Source: Nocardioides ungokensis
GTDB taxonomy: Bacteria; Actinomycetota; Actinomycetes; Propionibacteriales; Nocardioidaceae
Direction: 5' to 3'
NCBI RefSeq assembly: GCF_013466985.1
Contig: NZ_CP059164.1
Location: forward strand, 2,055,001 to 2,119,000
DNA length: 64,000 bases
This document shows positions 41,501-51,333 of this stretch, piece by piece; position 1 is the stretch's first letter, and every line of letters begins with the position of its first letter. The position numbers were made by a program, and so were the translations under genes. The notes under the pieces are model-generated. The model had not been told where the DNA came from, searched no databases, and saw nothing but the letters and a program-made list of their open reading frames with translations.

Positions 41501-41530
41501 ACTACCCGAGCAGCCACCCCGCAAACTACC
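41501..41530 (-). promoter_or_regulatory. Conserved GGTAGT-N18-GGTAGT element before WXG1
   Basis: On the minus strand GGTAGTTT (41530-41523) is followed 24 bp on by GGTAGTCC (41506-41499). The same pair with the same 24-bp period precedes WXG2, although the surrounding upstream DNA differs. Probably a promoter or activator site for the WXG-RHS modules. Confidence 0.5.
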
Positions 41531-41566
41531 GCAGGCCTGCCCGATCCGGCACTGACGCGTCCGAAG

Positions 41567-41942
41567 TCAGCGGGCGGGCCGCTGCTGGCTCCGGTAGAGC
41601 AGTCGCAGGAGCACGATGGCGCCGAGCAGCAACGACATGAACCACGCGTACAACAGGTAGGTGTCCGACGCGAAGGCCGACAGCACGACGATGCCGGCGA
41701 AGGCCGCTACAGTAGCAGGATCCAGCGTGGCCGCGGCGGCAGCAGGTACCCGAGCACGGGCAGTGCCGCACCGACCACGAAGGTTCCCACCACCGCCAGC
41801 GGGCTGCTGCCCCTGACCAGCGGCAGCACCAGACCGAGGCCGATGGCGGCGGCAGAAAGCAGCACGTCCATGACGGGTTCGGGGCGGCGACGCGTTCGGC
41901 GGGACGGTTGCGCGTCGCCTTCTCGTGAGGAGTCGTCACCAC
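41567..41942 (-). CDS. Small membrane protein, candidate immunity for RHS toxin 2, frameshifted
   Basis: About 125 aa. It begins GTG 6 nt after the RHS2 stop. A basic cytoplasmic head (VTTPHEKATRNRPAERVA) is followed by three hydrophobic helices: VLLSAAAIGLGLVLPLV, PLAVVGTFVVGAALPVLG and, after more residues, LYAWFMSLLLGAIVLLRLL. The tail is SQQRPAR. The frame changes near 41875 and near 41710. A multi-helix membrane protein directly behind a toxin whose tip is Gly/Ala-rich and membrane-like is what one expects of immunity to a pore-forming or membrane-active toxin (inference). Confidence 0.5.
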
Positions 41943-41948
41943 GCGACC

Positions 41949-44900
41949 CTAGGGCATCACAGTCAGGTCCGCGGTGCCGCCGATGGCGGCACCCGTGAAC
42001 GCCGAGCCGTACAGCGCCTGGGTGTTCACGGCGCCGAGGTTCATGACACCGCCGCCGGTGCGCGTCCCGAAGTACGACATCTGGCTCAGGGTCGTCTGAC
42101 CACGCCCGGGGAAGAAGTGGCCGCCGACGTAGCCACCGCCCGCATTGACGGTGCCGGACAACGCAGCACCGGAGAGGCTCACCGGCTGACCCGCGACGGT
42201 GCTCGCCACGACGGATCCGCCGAAGCCGCCGGCGAAGTTGATGCCCCCGGTGACGCTGGTCGCCAGGAGGCCGGTGGCCTTCTGGCCGAGCTGCCTGGCG
42301 ATGGTGCCGCCCATGGGCCCGGCCGCCCCGCCGATCGCCCCACCGACACCGCCGCCGGCCGCAGCACCCAGGCGCCCTGCACCGACAGGTGGTCGTGGTT
42401 CTTGATCAGGTACGTCGCCTCGCTGGCCGCTCGCGCCGACGCCGGCGTTGACGAGCATCGTGGTGCGCAGGGCAGCCGTCCCGGCCGTGCTGGCCCTGCT
42501 CGCCCACATGCCCGCGGCGCCGCCCACGGCACCCAGGGCGCCGCTCACCGCGACCTCGCCCCAGTTGACGTGGCCGGTGGTGGCCTTCTGGATGATGGTG
42601 TCGGCGCCTGCGGAGACGAGCATCATGCCGGCGGGTCCGCCGACGCCGGTGGCGATGAGGACGCCGCCGGCGATGACCATGGCGCCGCCGGCGACGTACT
42701 CCCAGTTGTCGTGGAGCCAGTCGCCGGCGGCGTGGAGTGCGCCTTGGTGGGGCGGCGGCGTAGGCCTTGAGCTCGGCGTCGGTGACGGGGCGCAGGCCGA
42801 GTGGGTCGAGGGCGTGGAGGGGGTCGTTGCCGGCGTAGGAGTAGGGGTTGCCGGCCCAGCCGGCGCCGGGACGGGGTCGAGGGGGTCGACGGAGAGGAAG
42901 CCGCGGGTGGTGGGGTCGTAGACGCGGGCGCCGAGCCATTCCAGGCCGCCGACGGTGAGCTCTCCGGCGGCGCCGATGGCGAGGGTGCCGGGGAGGTCGG
43001 TGGCGGCGCCGACGGTCCACGGGTCCGCGGCTGCGCCGTCCGCGGACCGGGCGGTGCGCCAGCCCGGGGCGGTCCAGGCCGAGCCGATCCCGGTGACCGG
43101 GCCGGCCGCCAGCACCGACACTGGGCCGGCCTGCACGGGGGTGGCGCCGTAGGCAGCGGCGGAGTCCCAGAACACCTCGGTGTCGTCGAGGTGTGCCAGC
43201 TCGCCCAGGGCGTCCACGTGCACGGCGGTGCGCCGGGTGCCGCGGGCGTCGGACTCGGTGAACGCGCCAGCCAGCCGGTCGGGCCCCACTCGAGCTCGCG
43301 CGACGAGCCGTCCGCGTTGTCCACCCGGGTGCGCCGCCCCAGCCGGTCGTAGCCGTAGGTCAGCGCGCGACCGTCCGTCGCGGTGCTGGTGACGAGCTGG
43401 CCCGCCTCGTCGTAGGTGTGCTCGATGCTGGTGGTGTCCGTTGACTCGGCCACGAGCCGGCCTGCGGCGTCGTAGCGCCACCGAGTGGTCGAGCTGCCGG
43501 TGTGGGCCTCGATGAGCTGGCGGGCCTCGTCGTAGGCGTAGCCGGTGGTGGCACCGTCGCGGTCGACGCGGACCACGCGGCCCTCGTCGTCGCGGTCGAT
43601 GGTGGTGCGGGTGAACCCGTCGCTGTCGCCCACGGTGTGGGCGACGACCCAGCCGTCGCGGTGCTCCCAGGTCTGGATGATCCCGTCGGCGGTGGCGCCG
43701 ACCAGGCGGCCGGAGGCGTCGCGCTCGAAGGCGGCGCGGCCCAGCAGCGGGTGGTCCAACGCGCTCAGGCGTCCGGCGGCATCCCACGTGTACGTCGTGC
43801 GGGTGCCGTCGGGTGTCGTCATGGCGGTGCGGCGGCCGTCGGCGTCGTACTCCCACGCGACGACCTGTCCGTCGCGGGCGCGGCGGACCAGCTGGCCGCG
43901 TCGGTTCCACTCCATCTCGTGCGTGACAGGTCGGTCCGCGACCTGGTCCTCGACCCGCATGCGGCGGGCTCGCAGGTTGCGCTCGATCGAGGAGACGGTG
44001 CGGCCGTCGACGGCCATGGTCGCGAGTCGACCGGCGGCGTCGTACGTCCACTCGGTGCGGTGGCCCTCAGGGTCCTCCTGCCACGTCTGCCGGCCGGCTG
44101 CGTCGTAGCCCGCCCGGGTGGTGCGACCGAGCGGATCGACCTCGGCGACGCAGCGGTCGATCGCGCTGAACGCCCGTCGGGTCGTGTGGCCCAGTGGATC
44201 GGTGACCGCGACCATCCGGCCGTTGCCGTCGTAGTCGTAGCGGGTGGTGCCGCCGTTGCCGTTGGTGACCTCGACGAGCTGGCCGGCGGCGTCGTAGCGG
44301 TAGCTGCGTCGGCCGTACCAGGTGTCGCTGGACTCCTTGAGGCGTCCCGCGGGGTCGTAGGCGTAGCGGGCGGTGCCCGAGCCGGGCTGGTGGTGGGCGG
44401 TGACTCGGCCGCAGGGGTCGTACTCGGTCCAGGCGGTCTCGCCGGTGGGCAGGGTCTGGCGGACCAGCCGGCCGTCGGCGTCGTAGGTGTTGGTGGTGCG
44501 CGTGCCGGTGGCGTCGGTGACGGCGGCGAGCCGGCCGCAGGCGTCGTACTCGCGGGTGGTGGTGGCGCCCGTGGGGAGGTGACGGACACCGGCCGTCCGG
44601 CGGCGTCGCGGACGATCCGGGTCAGACTGCCTTCGGCGTCGAGCAGCTCGACCGGCCGTCCGCAACGGTCGTAGGACGCCATGACCGACGAGCCGTCGGC
44701 CAGTCCCGCAGACGTGACGCGGCCAAGTGGGTCGAGGCGGGTGGAGACCGGAGAGTCACCGTCGTCGACGGTGACCATGCCGGTGATCGGGTCCGCAGCC
44801 ACGCCGACGCGCACCCCGGTGGGGTCGGTCGTGGCGACCAGGTCTCCGTTCTCGTCGTAGTCGCGGGTCCAGGTGGCGCCGTCGGGCGTGGTGGTGACGG

Positions 44901-47324
44901 TCAGGCGGGAGAGGGCGTCGTGGGTGAAGCGCCAGGTGGTGCCGTCGGGGAGCTCGACGGTGGCGAGGTTGCCGAGGTCGTCGAGGTGTCGGGTGATGGA
45001 TCGGCCCAGCGGGTCGATGGTGCGGGTCTCGTGGCCGTGGGTGCCGTGTTCGATCTCGGTGAGGGCGCCGGTGGGGTCGGTGGTGCGGCGAGGCGGCCGG
45101 CGGTGGTGTGCTCGTAGCGCCAGGTTGCGCCGTCGGGGTCGCGGCGGGAGGCGAGCAGGCCGGTGACCGGGTCGTAGGTGTAGGTGGTGCGGTGCCCGGA
45201 GGGGGTGATCGCGGCGACCACGCGGCCGGTGTGGTCGCGCTCGAGCCGTGCGGTGTTGCCCTCGGCGTCGGTGGTGGCGACCAGGTCCCCATGGGCGTCG
45301 TGGGTGAACCGCACGGTCACGCCGGGTGGGGTCGACGACGCGGGTGAGCAGGCCGTCGGTCCAGGTCAGCTCGGTGCGGCCGCCCTCTGGGTCCACGATG
45401 ACCGCCGGGTGCCGGCTGGCGCCCTCGTAGGTGTACGTCGTCGTGGCCCCCTCGGAGGTGGCCACACTCAGCAGCCGGTCCGACTCGTCGTAGGTGCGCG
45501 CGAGGTCGGCACCGGTGGGGGTGACTGTGCGCACCAGCCGGCCACGGGCGTCGTACTCGTGGATGGTGGTGGCGCCGTCGCGTTCGGTGATGAGGACGGG
45601 GTTGCCGTGGGTGTCGTAGCTGGTGGACTGGCGGTGTTCGTGGGCGTCGACGATGCCGATGAGGCGGCCCTGGGGGTCGTGGAGCCAGGTGTTGGAGCGG
45701 GTGCCGTCGGGATCCGAGACGACGGTGACGCGGCCGGGGGGTAGGCGTAGCGGGTGGTGCGGCCGAAGGGGAGCGTTGGGTGGTGACGCGGGCGTGCTGG
45801 TCGTAGGTGTTCTCGACCTCGACCACGCCGTCGGCGTCGATGACGGCGGTGACCAGGCCGGCGTCGTTCCAGTGGTAGCTGCGGGTGCCCAGCGGGCCGG
45901 TTGCCCCGGTCAGGCGTCCGGCGTCGTCGTAGGCATAGGTGACCTCGCGGCCGTCCGAGGCACGAGCAACGGTGACCCGGTCCCCGTCCCAGACGAGGTC
46001 GACGCTGCGGCCGCGCTCGTGCTCGAGTCGAGCGAGTCGGCCGTCCAGATGAGTGAGCCGGACGGTGGTGCCCGCTCCGGCGCCGAAGGCGAGCAGGTCG
46101 CCGGCGGGGGAGTGGTCCCACCACCGGCCGTCGTTGTCCGTGACCCGGAGAACGCCGTCGGCCCACCGAGCCCCTCGCCGGTCGTCTGCTCGAGCCACAT
46201 GTTCTGGCCGGTGGCGCGGTCCCAGCCGTTGCCGAGGCGGGGGAAGAGGGTGACGCGGCCGTCGGGGTGGGTGAGGCGGGCGGCGTCGTCGGTGAGGTCG
46301 AGGCGGGCCTCGGTGATGGAGGACCAGCCGGGGCCGAAGGCGCCGGTGTCGGGGTTGAAGGAGTTGTAGGTGCGGGTCAGGGCGAGGTGGCTGGTGGCGT
46401 CGGTGAAGGCGAGGTCGGACTCGTTCTCCAGGAAGTTGCCGGTGGCGGTGTTGACCGGGTCGTCGGCGTAGCCGGTGGTGGGTGGGTTGCCGTAGGCGGT
46501 GGGCGGGTCGATGACGATGTCGTCGCGGGTGGCGTCCACGCCGGCGGCGCGCAGCGCGGCCAGGATCGCGGAGTTGGCCAGGGTGGAGACCGCACCGGAG
46601 CCGCCGGCCTTCTCGAAGCCGCGGCCACGGTGTCGGCCCAGCGGACGTCCTCGTCGTTGGCGGCGAGGTACTTGTCGAAGCCGGTGAACACGCCCTCGGC
46701 CGCGAGGGTGCCCCAGCGGCAGGAGGCCTGGAAGTCGTGGTAGGCCGAGCGCAGCGTGCCGGGCTTGGAGCGCAGGACGTCGTTGGCGCCGCGGGAGCCG
46801 GTGGCGAAGCTGCGCAGGTCCTCGGGCCGGGCCGAGGACGTGCCCCCGCCGCCACCCCCACCCGAGCCGGGGGCGGGGGTCTGTCGGTGTCCGGACTGGG
46901 GCGGGGAGACCGGGATGTGCACCGGTTCGGCCGGTGGGCCGACCGGGGGTGCGTCCTCGCCGAAGACCGAGTCCCAGCCCTTCTCCAGCAGGTTGCGGTC
47001 GTCGTGCTCCTTCTTCCAGGCGCGGGCGACCTCGCGGCGCTGCTGCTCCTTGGCGGCCTCCTCCTTGAGCCGGCGCGCCCCGGTGGCGACCTCACGCAGC
47101 CGGGCGGCGAGCTCGGCGGCATCGGCTCGGGCGGTGGACTGGTTGTCGCGGAACAGGTCCGCGAAGTGTCCCTTGAAGTCCTTCGCGGCGGTGGCCTGCC
47201 ACGAGGCCCGCGATCCCGACTGCCCCGAGACCGTCGAGGCCGCACCGTCACACACCGCGATCAACCGATCGGCCACCCCGTTGTCGAACGGGACATCCTC
47301 CTCGATCGCCCCCAGATCACCCAC
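41949..47324 (-). CDS. RHS/YD-repeat polymorphic toxin 2, multiple frameshifts
   Basis: About 1790 aa with the same plan as RHS1: N-terminal helical WXG/LXG-like domain, Gly/Pro linker, DUF6531 entry (DPVNTATGNFLENESDLAF, intact here), YD repeats, core end at DPLGL and the same hydrophobic spacer. The C-terminal tip from about 42530 is different. It contains ATYLIKNHDHLSVQG in one frame and a long Gly/Ala/Val-rich stretch (GGFGGSVVASTVAGQ, SGAALSGTVNAGGGYVGG) ending GGTADLTVMP, suggesting a membrane-inserting domain. Frame changes occur near 42370, 42445, 42750, 42870, 43270, 45090, 45325, 45740 and elsewhere. Whether all are errors or some reflect pseudogenisation cannot be told here. Confidence 0.85.
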
Positions 47325-47396
47325 GAGACTTCCCCCTTGTGTTCACCGCTGTGTTCACCACTGCCGGCCCTGGCGCACGCGCGTCACCACACCGAC

Positions 47397-47418
47397 CACC
47401 CACCCGCACGGGTGGGTG
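47397..47418. terminator. Stem-loop between WXG2 and RHS2
   Basis: An exact copy of the 22-nt palindrome at 41107-41128, again 21 nt after the WXG stop. Its conservation in both modules argues for a role in setting the WXG:RHS expression ratio. Confidence 0.5.
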
Positions 47419-47439
47419 ATCAGTGAAGAGACACCCGGC

Positions 47440-47721
47440 TCAGGCGCCGCCGCCGGCGCTGAAGATGTTCTGCGAGATCTGGTTCAGCTGGCCCCGCAGG
47501 TCCTCCAGCTCGGCCTTGGCCTTCTCCAGCGCGGCCCGGGTCTCGGGCCAGGTCGAGCCCCGGAACTTCTCGGCCAACGGCCCGTCCCACACATTCGGGT
47601 CCGACAGGGTGCGGCCCTGGGAGTCCAGCTGGCTGATCTGGTCGGTGAAACCACCGTTGATGATCGCCTGCATCTGCTGGATCGACGACTTCGCCTGCTC
47701 GGTGGAAAGAACTCGAGACAT
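47440..47721 (-). CDS. WXG100-like protein 2
   Basis: A 93-aa helical hairpin protein. Helix 1 (TEQAKSSIQQMQAIINGGF), a turn with W-D-G in NVWDGPLAEKF followed by GSTW, and helix 2 (LEKAKAELEDLRGQLNQIS) match the WXG100/ESAT-6 length and layout. No YxxxD/E export tail is visible (it ends NIFSAGGGA), so the export signal may lie on the RHS partner. Immediately upstream of RHS2; probably its secretion partner. Confidence 0.8.
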   Translation of the reverse strand: MSRVLSTEQAKSSIQQMQAIINGGFTDQISQLDSQGRTLSDPNVWDGPLAEKFRGSTWPETRAALEKAKAELEDLRGQLNQISQNIFSAGGGA

Positions 47722-47788
47722 TCAGGTCCCCCTCGAATCGCCGGTCGAGCGACCGGCCGTAACGATGGATACGTACAACCGCCGAGGG

Positions 47789-47818
47789 ACTACCCCGAGC
47801 AGTCGCGCCGAAACTACC
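47789..47818 (-). promoter_or_regulatory. Conserved GGTAGT-N18-GGTAGT element before WXG2
   Basis: GGTAGTTT (47818-47811) and GGTAGTCC (47794-47787) on the minus strand, 24 bp apart, as in front of WXG1. The linking CTGCTCGGG is shared too, while most other bases of the two upstream regions differ. Confidence 0.5.
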
Positions 47819-47873
47819 CTGTCCAGACCGATGCCGTCATCAGGTCGGCCGGATGCGGAACTACCATGCGCGC

Positions 47874-48227
47874 ATGAAATCTCGGTGATCTTCACAGCCA
47901 CGCTCCTGGCCATCTCAGTCACCGGTTGCGGGGGCGGCGACTCCTCCAGCTCCGACAGCACACCTCAGCCCAGCGGACCGGCGGAGACGTGGCCGTCCTG
48001 CGACACGGTGTGGCAGGCCGGCCAGACGCTGCCGAAGGACTACGAGGGCTGCGTCATCAAGGGCAGCTCGGTCGCGGTCTTCAGCCCGGAGCAGTGCCCG
48101 AGTGGGGCGACGTACGCAGCTACGACGACAGGTGGTACGCCGTCCCGGGCGACACGATCCGCGAGAGCAAGGGTGGCGGCAACATCTTCAGCACAAGGAC
48201 TTCCAGAAGTTCACGCAGTCCTGCTGA
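47874..48227 (+). CDS. Small lipoprotein, frameshifted
   Basis: About 118 aa, reconstructed over three frame changes (near 47885, 48105 and 48190). A basic start (MKSR), hydrophobic VIFTATLLAISV and lipobox SVTGC give a lipoprotein signal, followed by a Gly/Ser linker. The mature part contains AETWPSCDTVWQAGQTLPKDYEGC and the later YDDRWYAVPGDTIRES, ending FQKFTQSC. Four Cys suggest disulfides. No family recognised. It is divergent from WXG2 and convergent with the kinase gene, whose 3' end it overlaps by about 40 bp. It could be a surface immunity or accessory factor of the toxin island. Confidence 0.5.
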
Positions 48228-50241
48228 GCCCAGCCGAAGATCGAGGGCTCAGCCGCCGCGGTCACGATCGCGAACGAGTTGCTCGACAGGTTGGTGAAGT
48301 TGCCGATCTGGGCCGCGACGTGGCACTCGGGAGTGACCGTCAGAGCCGTCACGAGCAGCCCGTCCTGCGAGACGTTGAGGGAGCCGCATCCGTCGCTGAA
48401 CCGGACGCCCTTCTCGCCGCCGGCGACCGCGGTCAGCAGGCTCGACGCGTCGCCGACGGACGGGCTGCGTAGAGCGGGTTGAGGGCGTCCTCGCCACTGG
48501 GCCACACCGTGGAAGACCCCGAGGTGCAGCGTCTTGGCGTGACCGTGCGGGCCGGGGCCACGATGTCGATGCCCTGCAGGCGCTGCACGGGGTAGGCCGT
48601 GCTGTGAGCTGAGGGTCCTGCACGGCCGACTTCGTCCTGTCGGCTGCCTCGTTCAGCCACGACTGGAGGGCGGTGCTCGGGTCCGAGCCGTCGAGGGACA
48701 GCGGCACCCGGGCCGTGACCGAGACGTTGCCCTGTGCGGGCACCGGCCGGGGTCGACGCTCCAGGCACACGCGGTGGTCACGCCGGTCGAGGACGGGAGG
48801 TTCGGCTCCTGCTCCACGCCGTCCCACTGCGGGGTCGGGCAGGTGCCGCCATTGCCCGGGATGACCTCGAGGAAGGGCCCGGCCAGCGCCGCGTTCTGCG
48901 CGGCGTACGTGATGGTCAGCTCGACGGTCTGCGACTGCGGGTCGTAGTCGGCCGCCCGGCTGATGGTGAGACCGGTGGGGGCGGGCGGGTCCTGTTGGGT
49001 GACCGTGGCCGCCACCGCCTGCGTGTCCCCGGTGGGTGCCTGGTCGTTGCCGCTGCCCCGGGTGCCGAACACCACCGCACCGACCACCAGCAGCGCGGCA
49101 CCGGCGACGACGGCGAGGACCCGGGGGTCGCGCCACCAGGGCCGCGGTCCGGCGGCGGGGGTCGCGGTCCGATCGGTCGTGGCGGACCGCTCGGTGATGG
49201 GGACCCGCTGCATGGGCCGCAGCGTCGTCTCGGGCCCCGCCGGGCCGAGGTCGATCTCCTCGACCGGCATCGGGTCGGACCCGTCGGCGGCGCGCCCGTC
49301 GTCCGCAGTCGGTTCGACCAGCGGCATGCCCTTGACCATCGTCACGGGCCGCGTGCCGAGGCGAAGTCGCCCGGGGCGTTCTGGGGAGCGAGGGCCGGCA
49401 GGTCGGCGAGCTGGTCGGCCAGGCCCCGCAGGGACGCGGCGGCCCGGGCCGCGGACGGACGGGCGGACGGGTCCTTGGCCAGCAGGGACTCGAGGACGGC
49501 CCACAGTGCGTCGGGCACCGGAAGCCGGGGCGGCTCGCTGGAGACGTGGCGGTGGGCGACGGTGTAGTCGGTGCCCGGCCCGGCGAACGGTGTCCGTCCG
49601 GCGAGGAGCTCGTAGAGCAGGATGCCCACGCCGTAGACGTCGGTGGAGAGATCGCACTCACCGGTGGTGAGCAGCTCCGGCGACATGTACTCGGGGGTGC
49701 CGAGCAGCCCCGTCGTCGTACCGGCGCCGTCGGCCACGATGCGGGCGATGCCGAAGTCGGTCAGCCTGAGGTCGCCGGGGCGCAGCTGGCGCCACTGCTC
49801 GGTCAGCAGGACGTTGTCGGGCTTGATGTCGCGGTGCAGGACGCCCTGGCCGTGCGCGTTCGCGAGGCCGTCGAGGACCGCGGCGGCGACACCGACCGCG
49901 AGCGCGGGGGGTAGCGGTCCGTCCTCGCGGAGCACGTCGCGCAACGAGCCACCGTCGACGAAGTCCATGACGATCGCGAGCCGTTCGCCCTCGACCACCA
50001 GGTCCCGGACGGCGACGATGTTGGGGTGGCGCAGCGTCGTGAGGATCGAGCGCTCACGGATGAAGCGCCCGACCAGGTCGCGGTCGGCGACGTGCTCGCT
50101 GCGCAGCAGCTTGGCTGCGACGACCTCGTCCGTACGCCGGTCGACGGCTCGCCAGACCTCGCCGGCGGCCCCCCGCCCGCGTCGGTCCAGGAGGCGGTAG
50201 CCGGCGCCGAGGGCGTCCTCGAAGCCCTCCGTCTGCACCAC
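48188..50241 (-). CDS. Membrane Ser/Thr protein kinase, frameshifted
   Basis: About 685 aa. The kinase domain is at residues about 10-270: VAAKLLRSEH carries the ATP-binding Lys, HRDIKPDNVLL is at about residue 134 and DFGIARI at about 161, and MSPEL follows. A juxtamembrane segment leads to a transmembrane helix (RVLAVVAGAALLVVGAVVF, about 370-390) and an extracytoplasmic domain with Cys pairs. The frame changes near 49350, 48750 and 48600. This is the PknB-like plan but without PASTA repeats. GTG start (GTGGTG) after GGGAG. It borders the toxin/secretion island and could phosphorylate partners recognised by the FHA domain of the secretion ATPase. Confidence 0.82.
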
Positions 50242-50351
50242 GATGACTCCCGATCGGCGTTGGTGGGGATGGTCTGTCACATCCCTGGCACGGGCGCCGC
50301 GGGGGCTCGTCGAGAGCCCGGTCCGCGGCGACCGTGCGAAGGCTACCCGAC

Positions 50352-51333
50352 CTACGGCACGTCGCGACGGCGGAAGGAGAGCACCGACGGAATCGCCGCG
50401 AGGAGCAGCAGGAACCCGTAGTACGTCGCCCCGTCGACCGCGCCGAGGTGCTTGTGGACCGCGTTGCAGGCGTCCGGCGCGCAGGTGTCGGGAGGGACGA
50501 AGTAGTTGAACCCGTCGAGCACGATCGCCGCGTAGTTGTTCTGCGGCATCAGGCGCTCGTTGCCCGGGAAGCCGAGCAGGGTGATGAGCAGCGGACCCGC
50601 GATCGCGACCGCGAACAGGACGCCGAGCGTCGCGACCGTGCTGCGGAACAGCATGGTCATCGCGTAGCCGCCCAGCCCGGCGAAGCCCGCGACCAGGGTG
50701 GCACGCCAGGCCTGCCGATAGATGTCGGAGAGGACGCCGTCGCGGATGGGGACGTCCCGATGCTCGGCGAGCGCCCACAGACCCGTCCAGTACGCCGCCA
50801 GCACCGCCCCGGCGACGACCAGCCCGGCCAACAGCACGACCAGCCCCTTGGCGGCCCACACCCGCACCCGGCGTGGGTCGAAGAGCAGCTGGTTGCTCAT
50901 CGACCCGCTGTTCCAGTCGTGGCCGACGAAGGTCGTGCCGAGGAGCAGCATCAGCATGGTGAGCACGATCGCGACACCGACGCCCGAGCCGTGCCGCTCC
51001 GTGTCGAGGTCGAGAGCCTCGCGGCTGACGAACCAGCCGACCTGCGGCAGCATCATGTCCTCGCAGGCGCTGCGCACGTCGCCGCTGCCACCCACGCCGT
51101 AGCGCCCGGGCTTGGCCTCGCACTTGCGGAGCTCCCGCTCGTAGCTGGGGTCCTGCCGCTGCTGGTCGACCAGCTGCTGGGCGTGGTGGAGCTCGGCCGC
51201 GGAGACGGGCCTGGTGTTCCACGCGACCGCGGCCCCAGACCAGGCCGGGCACCAGCACGCACGCGGCGACCAGCAGGACCACGGCGCGACGCCAGCGCAG
51301 CCGGGTGAGCTCGACCCTCATCAGCGCCTTCAT
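50352..51333 (-). CDS. ABC-2 type transporter permease, frameshifted
   Basis: About 327 aa. An N-terminal basic segment and first helix ([18 protein letters not shown]) are followed by a 130-residue extracytoplasmic loop and five further helices; [21 protein letters not shown] is the typical ABC-2 second-helix region. The frame changes near 51230. ATG overlaps the 3' end of the ATPase gene (ATGA-like, 51330-51333), so the two form an exporter. Substrate unknown. Confidence 0.8.
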
